The position numbers were made by a program, and so were the translations under genes. Shown in pieces: positions 1 to 6,563 of a stretch of 7,307 nucleotides of DNA. The DNA comes from an uncultured Erysipelotrichaceae bacterium (GTDB lineage: Bacteria > Bacillota_I > Bacilli_A > Acholeplasmatales > Anaeroplasmataceae): the NCBI GenBank assembly GCA_902796895.1, contig CADBQV010000179.1:1-7307 (forward strand), read 5' to 3'. The notes below the pieces were generated by a model that had not been told where the DNA came from, did no database searches, and saw only the letters and a program-made list of their open reading frames with translations. Each line of letters opens with the position of its first letter. Positions within the stretch are counted from its first letter, which is position 1.

Positions 1-803
1 ATTCCAGAAATATTATATATTTGCCATTTAACATTTAATCTATTAAATGCTTTTTTAAATTCATTAAATTTATCTATTCTATCAGGAATTACATATTTTT
101 CACAATTATATATTTCAAGTAAATCATTTTTAATATCATTTTCATATTTGTTTTTAAATTCTTTAAATTTATCTTCTAATTTCATTTTAGGCTCATCAAA
201 AACTATATTTAGTGTTTGAGCTCTTATAACATCTGATATTGTATTTGAAAATGATTCTTGTCCATTTTTGTTTAATGTATTAAATGCTTTAAATGATTCA
301 TATAAGCTTGAATCTTTTTCCATACTTATTTTTTTATATTCTTCTAAATAAAAATTTAATTCGTCAGCCTCATCTAATATGTTAGATGATGAAGGTATTT
401 TAGCATATATTGGATATTCTGATAATATTTGATTACAAAATGAATCGATAGTACCTAAAAAGCATTTATTAATATTTTTAAGAGCATTCTTACAATTATT
501 TCTTTTTGTGTCATTTGAAGGACCTAAATCTCCTTCATTTACAATAGGTGTATCATCTTTAGCATTCATTCTTTCTCTTAATGCTTCTTGAAATCTATCT
601 AAGAATTCAACAGCGGCATTTTTAGTAAATGTAATGGCACATATCTTTGATATATCCTTACCTGCTTCAACTAAGGCTACCATTCTATTTACTAAAATAG
701 TGGTTTTGCCTGATCCTGCATTAGCTATAACAAAAAAGTTTTTATCAAGTTCTGATACTATTTTCAATCTCGACTTTTTATCTATATCTAATGTATCAAT
801 CAT
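1..803 (-). CDS. AddA/RecB-like UvrD-family helicase, N-terminal 267 residues (3' end beyond window)
   Basis: This is the ATP-driven motor subunit of an AddAB-type helicase-nuclease, which unwinds and resects double-strand DNA ends for RecA-dependent repair. Visible are a Walker A motif ANAGSGKTT (about residues 27-35), helicase motif Ia as ITFTKNAAVEFLDRF (57-71), and the RecB/AddA signature GTIDSFC (117-123), where the usual TIHSFC carries Asp instead of His. The upstream segment reads SRLKIVSELDKNFFV and lacks an obvious Q-motif glutamine, as in the RecB-like branch of the family. The start is ATG at 803, seven bases after a near-perfect AAGGAGGTGA site. It overlaps the stop of the AddB-like gene by four bases (ATGA), so the two are surely one operon and translationally coupled. 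Full-length relatives have about 1,100-1,250 residues; later helicase motifs and any nuclease domain lie off the left edge. SF1 helicase identity is near certain. The AddA assignment rests on the signature plus the partner gene. Confidence 0.88.
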   Translation of the reverse strand, partial: MIDTLDIDKKSRLKIVSELDKNFFVIANAGSGKTTILVNRMVALVEAGKDISKICAITFTKNAAVEFLDRFQEALRERMNAKDDTPIVNEGDLGPSNDTKRNNCKNALKNINKCFLGTIDSFCNQILSEYPIYAKIPSSSNILDEADELNFYLEEYKKISMEKDSSLYESFKAFNTLNKNGQESFSNTISDVIRAQTLNIVFDEPKMKLEDKFKEFKNKYENDIKNDLLEIYNCEKYVIPDRIDKFNEFKKAFNRLNVKWQIYNISG

Positions 804-3244
804 TGTGTCACCTCCTTAAATAATGATATTAATTTCTTATATTTATCTACATAACTATAATTTTCTAAATCTAAGCATTTAAAATCATGATTTATTAATG
901 CATTTTTAAATTCTTCTATTTTTTCTAGCATTTTATTTTCATTGTCTATATTATAATCAATACCTACAGTTAAATTAGCTTTTGTATATCTAAATTCTAT
1001 TCTTTTAATTCTTATACCTTTAGATTTTATTTTTTCATTATTAGTATGTAATATCATATATGAGTATATTAAGCCTTGTAGGCATGATTCAACATCATTT
1101 TCTTTGTGTGTAACATCCCTACCTGTTTTATAATCTACTAATATATATTCACCATTTTTTGTTTTTTCAATTCTATCGAATGTGCCTTTAAATTTAATGC
1201 CTGAAATCATAACATCATCAATAGTCTTTTCATATTCAACACATTCTCTATCGCTTTTTTCTAAATTATATAAATTAGTTAATTCTGTTTTGAAATCTTC
1301 AATAATTTTATTTTTAGAATCTTCAATAATTAAAGGCTTAATTTCAAAGAATTTTTCTAATTCTTTAATACCATTTTTAATAAAATCATCTTCTGATATT
1401 TTATTTTTATTAAATCCTTCAACAAATTTATGAACTAATGTACCTTTAACATTTGGTGGTATGATATTATATGGATCATCCTTATCATCTATGTTTATTC
1501 CATAAATATGTAACAATATAAATTGTAATTTATTTTCAAAAAAGCTATGAATTGCTGATGGACTATAATGTTTATTTAATAAATAATCAGGACTATAATT
1601 TATTTTTTTATGATCATTATTAACTATAGCTTTTTTATTATTAATTCTAGCTTCAATAATTTTATTATTTTCTAATAAATTATCTTTTAAATAATTAAAT
1701 TCTTCTTCTATAATTCCTTCATTTTTTAAATCATAAATAATAGATGAAGGATTTTTTTCTTTTAAATCTAATAATGAATAATAACAGTAGCTTAAAATAA
1801 CATTATTAGATAATTCAATTAATTTTAAACAACGATTTAATTTAAATTCTGTCAATTTATATGAAGTATAATTTATAGCATTTAATTTAATATATTCATC
1901 ATCAAATATTAAATAATTTTCTTTTGGATTACCTGGAAATTCATCATCCAAACCAACGATAAAATTATATTCTCTTAAGGATTCAAACGCACTATCAATT
2001 GTTGTTATGTGTAGTGCTTTTTCCTTTGATACTTCTTTAGCTATATATGTATTAAATAAGCTATTTAATAAAGATATATCATCTATATCTATATCATATT
2101 TCTTTTTATAATTAATTAAATCTTCCATTTTATTAATAGCTATTTGATTATATATATCATCAATTACATATTTTTTAATAAATTCAACTATACCTAATTT
2201 CATATCAGAATATAGCATATTTAATGCTTTAGCTATTTTTTTATCATATAATGAATCATTAATTACTGTATCATTATCAAAGCCGATTCTTAACCAACCA
2301 GCATATTTAATAAAATCATTATATTTATAATTATTTAATTTATCATTTTCTGTAAAGATATTTATATATTCTTCTTTATTAAAAACATCTAAATTAAATA
2401 ATAATTTATATGCATCAACTCCATAATTTCCTTTTTTCATATCATTAATGCATTTAAGCAAAATTGCAGGCTTTGATGCAATAAAAGGAATACCTATTTT
2501 AGATGTGTATTCAATATTATATATGTTATTTATGCTTATTAATTCTATAATATCTTTAGGATTTGTAAGAATTATTTGGCATTTATCTAAATTAATATTT
2601 AATTCATTTATTTTATTATATATAGATTTAATTTCATTTTCTTTTCCATATGCTTTTATTATTTCTATATTAGGCTTTTTAAAATCAAAATAAAAAGATA
2701 TAGATATTTCATTAACATTATCAAATACATTATTTAGCATTTTTAAAAAGGCATTAGAAATATTATATTCTTTAAAATAGATAACATTAACATTTTTAAT
2801 TTTTAAATTATTATTAATGATATATTCAATCATATCGTGCTTATCATATAAATTATTTTCTTTTTTATATTCTATATAAGCCTTATATGCGTTAATTATT
2901 GTATCCTTTTTAAGCTTATATTCATTTAATAATATTTTATCCATATTATCTAATGTATTTATGATAGATGAATCTCTAAAGGAATTAATAGCATTTTTAA
3001 TGTTTTTAGCATCATCAAAGATACCACCAAGTATTTTATAATAAATAAAAGATTCATCATTATCATTAATATATTTTTTATTAATTGTTATGCCTAAGTG
3101 AGATAATATATATAAGCAAATATCTAAGTCATTTAATACTCTAGTTAAAAATGTATTATGATTATTTTTAGAAAATGTTCTTAATAATTCTGCTTCATTA
3201 AATTGATTTGAAAAGATTATTTTTTCTTCTAATGTATCTATCAT
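800..3244 (-). CDS. AddB-like PD-(D/E)XK nuclease with degenerate helicase region
   Basis: This is the partner subunit of the AddA-like helicase and the likely nuclease on one strand of a resected DNA end. The C-terminal part (about 560-810) is a RecB-family nuclease. It has His605 in GTLVHKFVEG, Asp690 in GTFDRI, Asp704 and Lys706 in ILVDYKTG, and Gln723 in the CLQGLIYSY helix, so the catalytic set looks intact. Residues 1-500 resemble the inactivated SF1 helicase body of AddB: no Walker A is present, but remnants such as LHITTIDSAFESL (411-423) and IVGLDDEFPG (429-438) are. At 814 residues it is shorter than Bacillus AddB (about 1,160). It lacks the four iron-sulfur cysteines: no CPF motif near 565-580, and NYSYVDKYKKLI (795-806) where a C-x2-C-x5-C type cluster is expected. 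The start has an AGGAG site nine bases upstream. This could also be called a PD-(D/E)XK nuclease family protein; strict AddB orthology is not proven. Confidence 0.87.
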   Translation of the reverse strand: MIDTLEEKIIFSNQFNEAELLRTFSKNNHNTFLTRVLNDLDICLYILSHLGITINKKYINDNDESFIYYKILGGIFDDAKNIKNAINSFRDSSIINTLDNMDKILLNEYKLKKDTIINAYKAYIEYKKENNLYDKHDMIEYIINNNLKIKNVNVIYFKEYNISNAFLKMLNNVFDNVNEISISFYFDFKKPNIEIIKAYGKENEIKSIYNKINELNINLDKCQIILTNPKDIIELISINNIYNIEYTSKIGIPFIASKPAILLKCINDMKKGNYGVDAYKLLFNLDVFNKEEYINIFTENDKLNNYKYNDFIKYAGWLRIGFDNDTVINDSLYDKKIAKALNMLYSDMKLGIVEFIKKYVIDDIYNQIAINKMEDLINYKKKYDIDIDDISLLNSLFNTYIAKEVSKEKALHITTIDSAFESLREYNFIVGLDDEFPGNPKENYLIFDDEYIKLNAINYTSYKLTEFKLNRCLKLIELSNNVILSYCYYSLLDLKEKNPSSIIYDLKNEGIIEEEFNYLKDNLLENNKIIEARINNKKAIVNNDHKKINYSPDYLLNKHYSPSAIHSFFENKLQFILLHIYGINIDDKDDPYNIIPPNVKGTLVHKFVEGFNKNKISEDDFIKNGIKELEKFFEIKPLIIEDSKNKIIEDFKTELTNLYNLEKSDRECVEYEKTIDDVMISGIKFKGTFDRIEKTKNGEYILVDYKTGRDVTHKENDVESCLQGLIYSYMILHTNNEKIKSKGIRIKRIEFRYTKANLTVGIDYNIDNENKMLEKIEEFKNALINHDFKCLDLENYSYVDKYKKLISLFKEVTQ
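811..816 (-). promoter_or_regulatory. Ribosome binding site of the helicase gene, embedded in the preceding coding sequence
   Basis: The minus strand reads AAGGAGGTGACACAATG. The first ten bases match the full complement of the usual 16S rRNA 3' end, and AGGAGG sits seven bases before the ATG. The site lies inside the last codons of the AddB-like gene, where it encodes the Lys-Glu-Val-Thr-Gln tail. It is the strongest ribosome binding site in the window and fixes the helicase start. Confidence 0.9.
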
Positions 3245-3281
3245 ATTTTAATTCTCCTAAATAGAAATTTCTTTATTTATT

Positions 3282-3310
3282 ATTATATAATAATAATATA
3301 TTTATTTCAC
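3282..3310 (-). promoter_or_regulatory. Putative sigma-A-type promoter of the AddB/AddA-like operon
   Basis: On the minus strand, GTGAAA (3310-3305; 4 of 6 to the -35 consensus) is followed after 17 bases by TATAAT (3287-3282). It lies between the upstream terminator and the AddB-like start, leaving a leader of about 30 bases with the AGGAG site. The region is extremely AT-rich, so chance -10 boxes are common. Position and spacing support it more than the -35 does. Confidence 0.5.
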
Positions 3311-3320
3311 TAGATATAAA

Positions 3321-3350
3321 AAAAATTGCCAATAATTTTTGGCAATTTTT
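3321..3350 (-). terminator. Rho-independent terminator after the GGDEF gene
   Basis: A perfect 12-base-pair stem (AAAAATTGCCAA paired with TTGGCAATTTTT) closes a six-base loop. Read on the minus strand, the stem runs into a T-rich tract. The proximal arm starts at the last bases of the GGDEF stop codon. It separates the cyclase operon from the repair operon. The right arm also ends in T residues on the plus strand, so it could act in both directions, but no plus-strand gene approaches it. Confidence 0.9.
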
Positions 3351-4422
3351 ATTTATCGACAACATCATTAATTGTCATATTTGTTTTATATAATATTAAT
3401 CCAATTACTCTAGCTGCAACAACAAATAAATCCATTTCATTTGCTTCCCAATTTTTAATAGATGTTAAATCAGCTCTAAGTATTCCATATACTTTATTGT
3501 TACATTCAATTTTTACTGTTAGAATTGATTGAATCATTTGTTCTTTTAATGCTTCAAATAATTCGATTGAATTAGTAAGTAAGATTGTTTTTCTTGAATT
3601 GCAAAAATAAAGACCACTTGAATTCATTCTTTTATAAAAATAATCTAAGTTTATATGATTAAATTCTTTATCAATAGCTAAGGCATTTTTATATTCTACT
3701 TTTATTGCATCATCTGTCTCAACACATATATGATCTATTTTTAAATAAGTAGATAGATATTGACATAATGTACGCATGCCTTTACATAAGTCACTTGTTG
3801 TTAATATATTAAATATTTTATTAAACATTTCCATTGATGAGAATAATTTTTCATGATCATTTCTAATCATTATATTTGAATGCTTAGCAGCTAAATATAT
3901 TATAAAGCAGTTTCTTCCTTTCATTTTACCTCTATATAAGGCTCTATCTGCTTTAGATATTAATTCTTCATATTTCATTCCATCAATTGGAAATCTTGCA
4001 ACACCTGTAGTTACTGTAACATTTAATTCTTCTTCATTATCGAATTTTATACTTCCAATAGATACATTCATTTTATGGCATACATCCCAAACATCATTAT
4101 ATTCATTAATACCATCTAATATAATCATAAATTCATCGCCGCCATATCTTCCGACAACACCTTTAGAATCTATTGATTTTTCAATGTTTGAAGCAAATGT
4201 TTGAAGTATAACATCACCCATCATATGACCATAATTATCATTAACATTTTTAAAATTATCAACATCACATAAGCATACTGTAAATGGCTTATTAGAATTT
4301 ATCATATAAGATAGGTAATTAGAAATATATTCTCTATTTAATACCTTAGTAAGACCATCAAATGCAAATTCTAAATCTTGATTTTTAAAAAAGTCAATTG
4401 ACATTAATTTATCCATATTCAT
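3349..4422 (-). CDS. GGDEF diguanylate cyclase with C-terminal GAF-like domain
   Basis: Predicted to condense two GTP into cyclic di-GMP in the cytoplasm; there is no membrane segment. The GGDEF domain spans about 18-178, with DGLTKVLNR (22-30), CDVDNFKNVND (52-62), the active-site loop RYGGDEF (92-98) and ADRALYRGKMKGRN (158-171). By alignment with PleD the metal ligands would be Asp53 and Asp96, and the guanine contacts Asn61 and Asp70; all are present, so the domain should be active. The RxxD inhibitory site expected five residues before GGDEF is DSKG here, so primary-site product inhibition is probably absent. Residues about 190-345 look like a GAF fold, ending in a strand segment ILTVKIECNNKVYGILRADL and a closing helix. 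Sensor after catalytic domain is the reverse of the common order. The start has AGGAGG eight bases upstream. The gene begins 12 bases after the 219-residue gene, whose stop overlaps that ribosome binding site. GAF ligand unknown. Confidence 0.93.
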   Translation of the reverse strand: MNMDKLMSIDFFKNQDLEFAFDGLTKVLNREYISNYLSYMINSNKPFTVCLCDVDNFKNVNDNYGHMMGDVILQTFASNIEKSIDSKGVVGRYGGDEFMIILDGINEYNDVWDVCHKMNVSIGSIKFDNEEELNVTVTTGVARFPIDGMKYEELISKADRALYRGKMKGRNCFIIYLAAKHSNIMIRNDHEKLFSSMEMFNKIFNILTTSDLCKGMRTLCQYLSTYLKIDHICVETDDAIKVEYKNALAIDKEFNHINLDYFYKRMNSSGLYFCNSRKTILLTNSIELFEALKEQMIQSILTVKIECNNKVYGILRADLTSIKNWEANEMDLFVVAARVIGLILYKTNMTINDVVDK

Positions 4423-4434
4423 AATATTATCCTC

Positions 4435-5094
4435 CTATAGATGTAATATTAAATCAAATATAATTTTACATAAAACAATCATTTTTTCATTATTTTCTTC
4501 TACAATTTTAGTAATAGTTGTTTTTTCTTCATTTCCTTCAATACTTATTTCATGCTTATTATCTTTGTTGCTGACTAATATAATTTCACCATTTTCGCCT
4601 AAATTAATAGCGCTTCTTCTTATCGCATCAAAAGAAAAATGAACACTTTTAGATGCATAATTATATATTTTTGCAAAGCCTGGATATAATTCATCAACTA
4701 ATCTTTTTAAATATCCATCAACCATATATTGGGGCTTTCCATCGAAATCTAATTTATCAGGTACTAAATATGTATTTAGCTGTTTTCCCTCTTGTAAATA
4801 CATATATGCATCATTTAAGCCTATTCCACCTTTATCCTTAGGATAAAGTGCCATTAAAAATACACAGTTATCACATAAAAGTCTAAGTAGTGATGTTTGA
4901 ACAGATAATATTTTATTTTTATATGCATATTCAAATGAATCAACAATGTCTATTGTTTTTTGAATTACTGCAGCCGAAAAATAAATATTTAAACCAATAC
5001 TACTAAAGTCCTTATATCCTTTAAAATTATTAGGCATAAAATCTTTTATTTCTTGTTTTATCTCTTTAATTTTTTCTAAACCCTTTAAAGACAT
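4435..5094 (-). CDS. Soluble helical protein of unknown function, coupled to the diguanylate cyclase
   Basis: I do not recognise this 219-residue protein. It has no signal peptide or transmembrane helix and looks mostly alpha-helical. Visible elements are a charged N-terminal helix (LKGLEKIKEIKQEIKDF), a long helix at about 57-84 with LLRLLCDNCVFLMALY, a motif SKSVHFSFDAIRRSA near 148-162, a short polar beta-like stretch at 166-195, and a C-terminal amphipathic helix. The helix plus S-x-x-H-x-S pattern faintly recalls DUF5677/HEPN-type helical proteins, but the HEPN R-x4-6-H motif is not evident, so this is only a hint. The start is ATG at 5094 with a GAGG site eight bases upstream. Its TAG stop overlaps the Shine-Dalgarno of the cyclase gene, so the two are one coupled operon. 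A role in sensing or in controlling the cyclase is inferred from position alone. The coding call itself is secure from the ribosome binding site, length and spacing. Confidence 0.82.
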   Translation of the reverse strand: MSLKGLEKIKEIKQEIKDFMPNNFKGYKDFSSIGLNIYFSAAVIQKTIDIVDSFEYAYKNKILSVQTSLLRLLCDNCVFLMALYPKDKGGIGLNDAYMYLQEGKQLNTYLVPDKLDFDGKPQYMVDGYLKRLVDELYPGFAKIYNYASKSVHFSFDAIRRSAINLGENGEIILVSNKDNKHEISIEGNEEKTTITKIVEENNEKMIVLCKIIFDLILHL

Positions 5095-5113
5095 TTTTAA
5101 AACCTCAAGTAAT

Positions 5114-5122
5114 ATTTTAACA
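5114..5122 (-). promoter_or_regulatory. Possible extended -10 promoter for the 219-residue gene and cyclase
   Basis: The minus strand reads TGTTAAAAT, an extended -10 pattern (TG-n-TAxAAT), just upstream of the GAGG ribosome binding site and after the aquaporin terminator. No convincing -35 lies 16-18 bases upstream, and the leader would be very short. Leak-through from the aquaporin transcript is an alternative source of expression. Confidence 0.3.
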
Positions 5123-5134
5123 AATAAAAAGAAA

Positions 5135-5157
5135 AATGGCTAGTATTTCTAGCCATT
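5135..5157 (-). terminator. Rho-independent terminator of the aquaporin gene
   Basis: A perfect 9-base-pair stem (AATGGCTAG with CTAGCCATT) closes a five-base loop. On the minus strand the hairpin is followed by a T-rich tract (TTTTCTTTTTATTTG). It begins about a dozen bases after the tandem TAA TAA stops of the aquaporin gene and separates it from the downstream pair. Confidence 0.88.
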
Positions 5158-5167
5158 AATCTTATTA

Positions 5168-5908
5168 TTAATCTTCTTTATTTTCGTTAGTTTCTTCTTT
5201 AGTTTCTGCCTTTGCATCTTTTTTACCAAATACAATTGGATATACAAATGCAGCTAATGCACCACCAGCAAGAGGAGCTAATAACCAAATCCATACTTGC
5301 TTTAATGATTGTGTATTATCACCAAATGCTTGGAAAATAGCAGGAGCTAAGCTTCTAGCTGGGTTAACAGATGTACCAGTTAGATTAATACCAATTAGAT
5401 GAACTAAAACAAGAGTTAATCCAATGATGAATCCAGCGATTTTTCCATTTCCGAATTTCTTATCAGTAGCACCGATAATAACAAATACAAAAATGAATGT
5501 TAATACAACTTCAGCAACGAATGCTCCAAAATAGCTCATGAAGTCAAGTTTGCCTGCTTCACTATATAATACAGGTTGAATTACGTTACCACCAAGGTTA
5601 GCAAATTGTCTTGTTACAAGAGCAAGCATTAATGAACCTAAAACGGCACCAACAACTTGAGCACATACGTATACAGCAAATTCCTTCCAAGTTATTTCCT
5701 TTCTTATAGCCATTGCTAAAGATACTGCAGGGTTGATATGACATCCAGAGATATTACCAATTGTAAATGCCATAGCAACAATGACTAAACCAAATGCTAA
5801 TGCAGCACCAACAACAGTATCAGTGAAAACTGCAGCACCACATGCTACAAATACTAATACGAAAGTACCTAAGCATTCAGCAATAGCCTTTTTTAGTAAA
5901 CTATTCAT
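5168..5908 (-). CDS. aqpZ: AqpZ-type aquaporin (MIP family water channel)
   Basis: A six-helix inner-membrane channel for passive water flux. Both signature half-helices are intact: SGCHINPAVS (NPA at 59-61) and TGTSVNPARS (NPA at 182-184). Compared with E. coli AqpZ, the aromatic/arginine filter appears as Phe39, His170, Thr179 and Arg185, the water-selective set. The second motif continues NPARS rather than the NPARD of glycerol facilitators, so glycerol transport is unlikely. Conserved surroundings include AECLGTFVLVF (10-20) and GATDKKFGNG (146-155). The 246-residue length is slightly above AqpZ because of a charged cytosolic tail (about 229-246) rich in Lys, Glu and Asn. ATG at 5908 follows a strong AAAGGAGGA site with nine-base spacing. 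It is monocistronic, with its own promoter and terminator, and divergent from a membrane-protein pair. Base composition in sampled lines is about 37-38% GC, far above the repair genes, and Phe and Ile often use C-ending codons, which suggests high expression. Confidence 0.97.
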   Translation of the reverse strand: MNSLLKKAIAECLGTFVLVFVACGAAVFTDTVVGAALAFGLVIVAMAFTIGNISGCHINPAVSLAMAIRKEITWKEFAVYVCAQVVGAVLGSLMLALVTRQFANLGGNVIQPVLYSEAGKLDFMSYFGAFVAEVVLTFIFVFVIIGATDKKFGNGKIAGFIIGLTLVLVHLIGINLTGTSVNPARSLAPAIFQAFGDNTQSLKQVWIWLLAPLAGGALAAFVYPIVFGKKDAKAETKEETNENKED

Positions 5909-5938
5909 TTAAAATTTCCTCCTTTTGAATATACATTA

Positions 5939-5966
5939 ATTATATCACTTTAAATATAAAAAACAA
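5939..5966 (-). promoter_or_regulatory. Aquaporin promoter
   Basis: On the minus strand, TTGTTT (5966-5961) is followed after 16 bases by a consensus TATAAT (5944-5939) preceded by TGA, giving a complete extended -10 TGATATAAT. It lies about 30 bases upstream of the aquaporin start, with the AAAGGAGGA site between. The strong -10 compensates for a half-matching -35. Confidence 0.75.
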
Positions 5967-5974
5967 AATTTATT

Positions 5975-5989
5975 TTCAATATGATTGAA
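5975..5989. promoter_or_regulatory. Candidate operator: 15-bp dyad between divergent promoters
   Basis: TTCAAT-ATG-ATTGAA is a perfect inverted repeat of six-base arms around three bases. It lies between the two outward-facing -35 boxes and overlaps the rightward one. Size and placement suit a dimeric regulator that could control both transcripts. No regulator gene is in the window. In such AT-rich DNA a short dyad can arise by chance. Confidence 0.4.
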
Positions 5990-6013
5990 TTATAAATAAA
6001 TTTGTCATATAAT
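5985..6013 (+). promoter_or_regulatory. Promoter of the membrane-protein gene pair
   Basis: TTGAAT (5985-5990) and consensus TATAAT (6008-6013) are separated by exactly 17 bases. This is the best promoter in the window by hand scoring. The predicted transcript starts near 6020, giving a short leader with AGGAGGGG at 6023-6030 just before the ATG at 6036. Confidence 0.8.
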
Positions 6014-6035
6014 TTTTATCATAGGAGGGGAAAAA

Positions 6036-6563
6036 ATGATTCAAAAAATCGAAAATAACAAACACATTATAATGTTTGTCTTATCGATTATTTCAGCAGC
6101 ACTTGTTATACCTAATCTATTAGGATATATATTCCAAAACAACTTCACTGATAATGTAATATTTGAATTAGTTGCGATTGGTTTAATGCTTGCAACTGTT
6201 GCAGTTTTCTTATTAATCTCATTAAAGAAAGCAAATGCAGACAATAAGGTTTTAGCTTTAATTGCAGCATTCCTATATGGTAGCAGTTTAACATCAAACA
6301 TTTATAATGTTATTAACAATAACTGGAATTCCATTTATTATTTAGCATTATATGCAGCTGTAATAATTGTATTTGCAGTAACATTATTTTGTAATAGCAA
6401 ATATGTTAAATATGCATTATATATCTTAATGCTTATAATACTTTGCTATAATTTAATTAATGTTTTTGGTGGTAATTATTTTTCAGGAGCAAGATTAATA
6501 ATAGGATTAATGTTGCTTTATTTAAAAGTTAACTTAGACAAAGATATGGGGGAAAATGAATAA
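6036..6563 (+). CDS. Six-helix membrane protein of unknown function (175 residues)
   Basis: I do not recognise this family. The protein is almost wholly hydrophobic, with likely transmembrane helices at about 10-32, 40-62, 71-90, 99-118, 123-144 and 148-164. Polar Asn-rich turns separate them (NNNWNS near 94-99, FGGNYFSGA near 144-152). There is no cleavable signal peptide, catalytic motif or known transport signature. The N-terminus is short and positively charged, and the C-terminus short and acidic, both probably cytosolic. The start is set by AGGAGG at 6023-6028, seven bases before the ATG. The TAA stop overlaps the next start by one base (TAATG), so the two genes are translationally coupled. 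The next protein has a very similar helix layout, suggesting an ancient tandem duplication or a two-subunit complex. GC content drops towards the 3' half in the lines I counted (about 32% to 18%). Confidence 0.85.
   Translation: MIQKIENNKHIIMFVLSIISAALVIPNLLGYIFQNNFTDNVIFELVAIGLMLATVAVFLLISLKKANADNKVLALIAAFLYGSSLTSNIYNVINNNWNSIYYLALYAAVIIVFAVTLFCNSKYVKYALYILMLIILCYNLINVFGGNYFSGARLIIGLMLLYLKVNLDKDMGENE

Noticed and set aside
634..819. Plus-strand open frame of 61 codons
   Set aside because: It lies antisense to the helicase start and the nuclease end, and has no ribosome binding site. The opposite strand carries clear helicase motifs.
1182..1433. Plus-strand open frame of 83 codons
   Set aside because: Antisense to the PD-(D/E)XK domain, with no ribosome binding site and a low-complexity product typical of an AT-rich shadow.
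2448..2693. Plus-strand open frame of 81 codons that looks hydrophobic
   Set aside because: Antisense to the AddB-like gene. The hydrophobicity arises from reading AT-rich sequence in reverse, and there is no initiation signal.
800..3244. Mycoplasma-type code with UGA as tryptophan
   Set aside because: All nine tryptophans found in the called proteins use TGG, and the single TGA stop sits in a well-formed ATGA gene junction.
3326..3532. Plus-strand open frame starting inside the terminator
   Set aside because: Its start lies in the terminator hairpin and it is antisense to the GAF-like region, with no ribosome binding site.
4653..4841. Plus-strand open frame of 62 codons
   Set aside because: Antisense to the 219-residue gene and without an initiation signal.
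4435..5094. Assignment of the 219-residue protein as a HEPN toxin
   Set aside because: No R-x4-6-H motif is visible, and no antitoxin-like neighbour exists; the next gene is a cyclase.
5168..5908. Glycerol facilitator identity
   Set aside because: The selectivity residues match Phe/His/Thr/Arg and the second motif is NPARS, not NPARD.
6041..6301. Minus-strand open frame of 86 codons
   Set aside because: Antisense to the first membrane protein gene, which has a strong promoter and ribosome binding site of its own.
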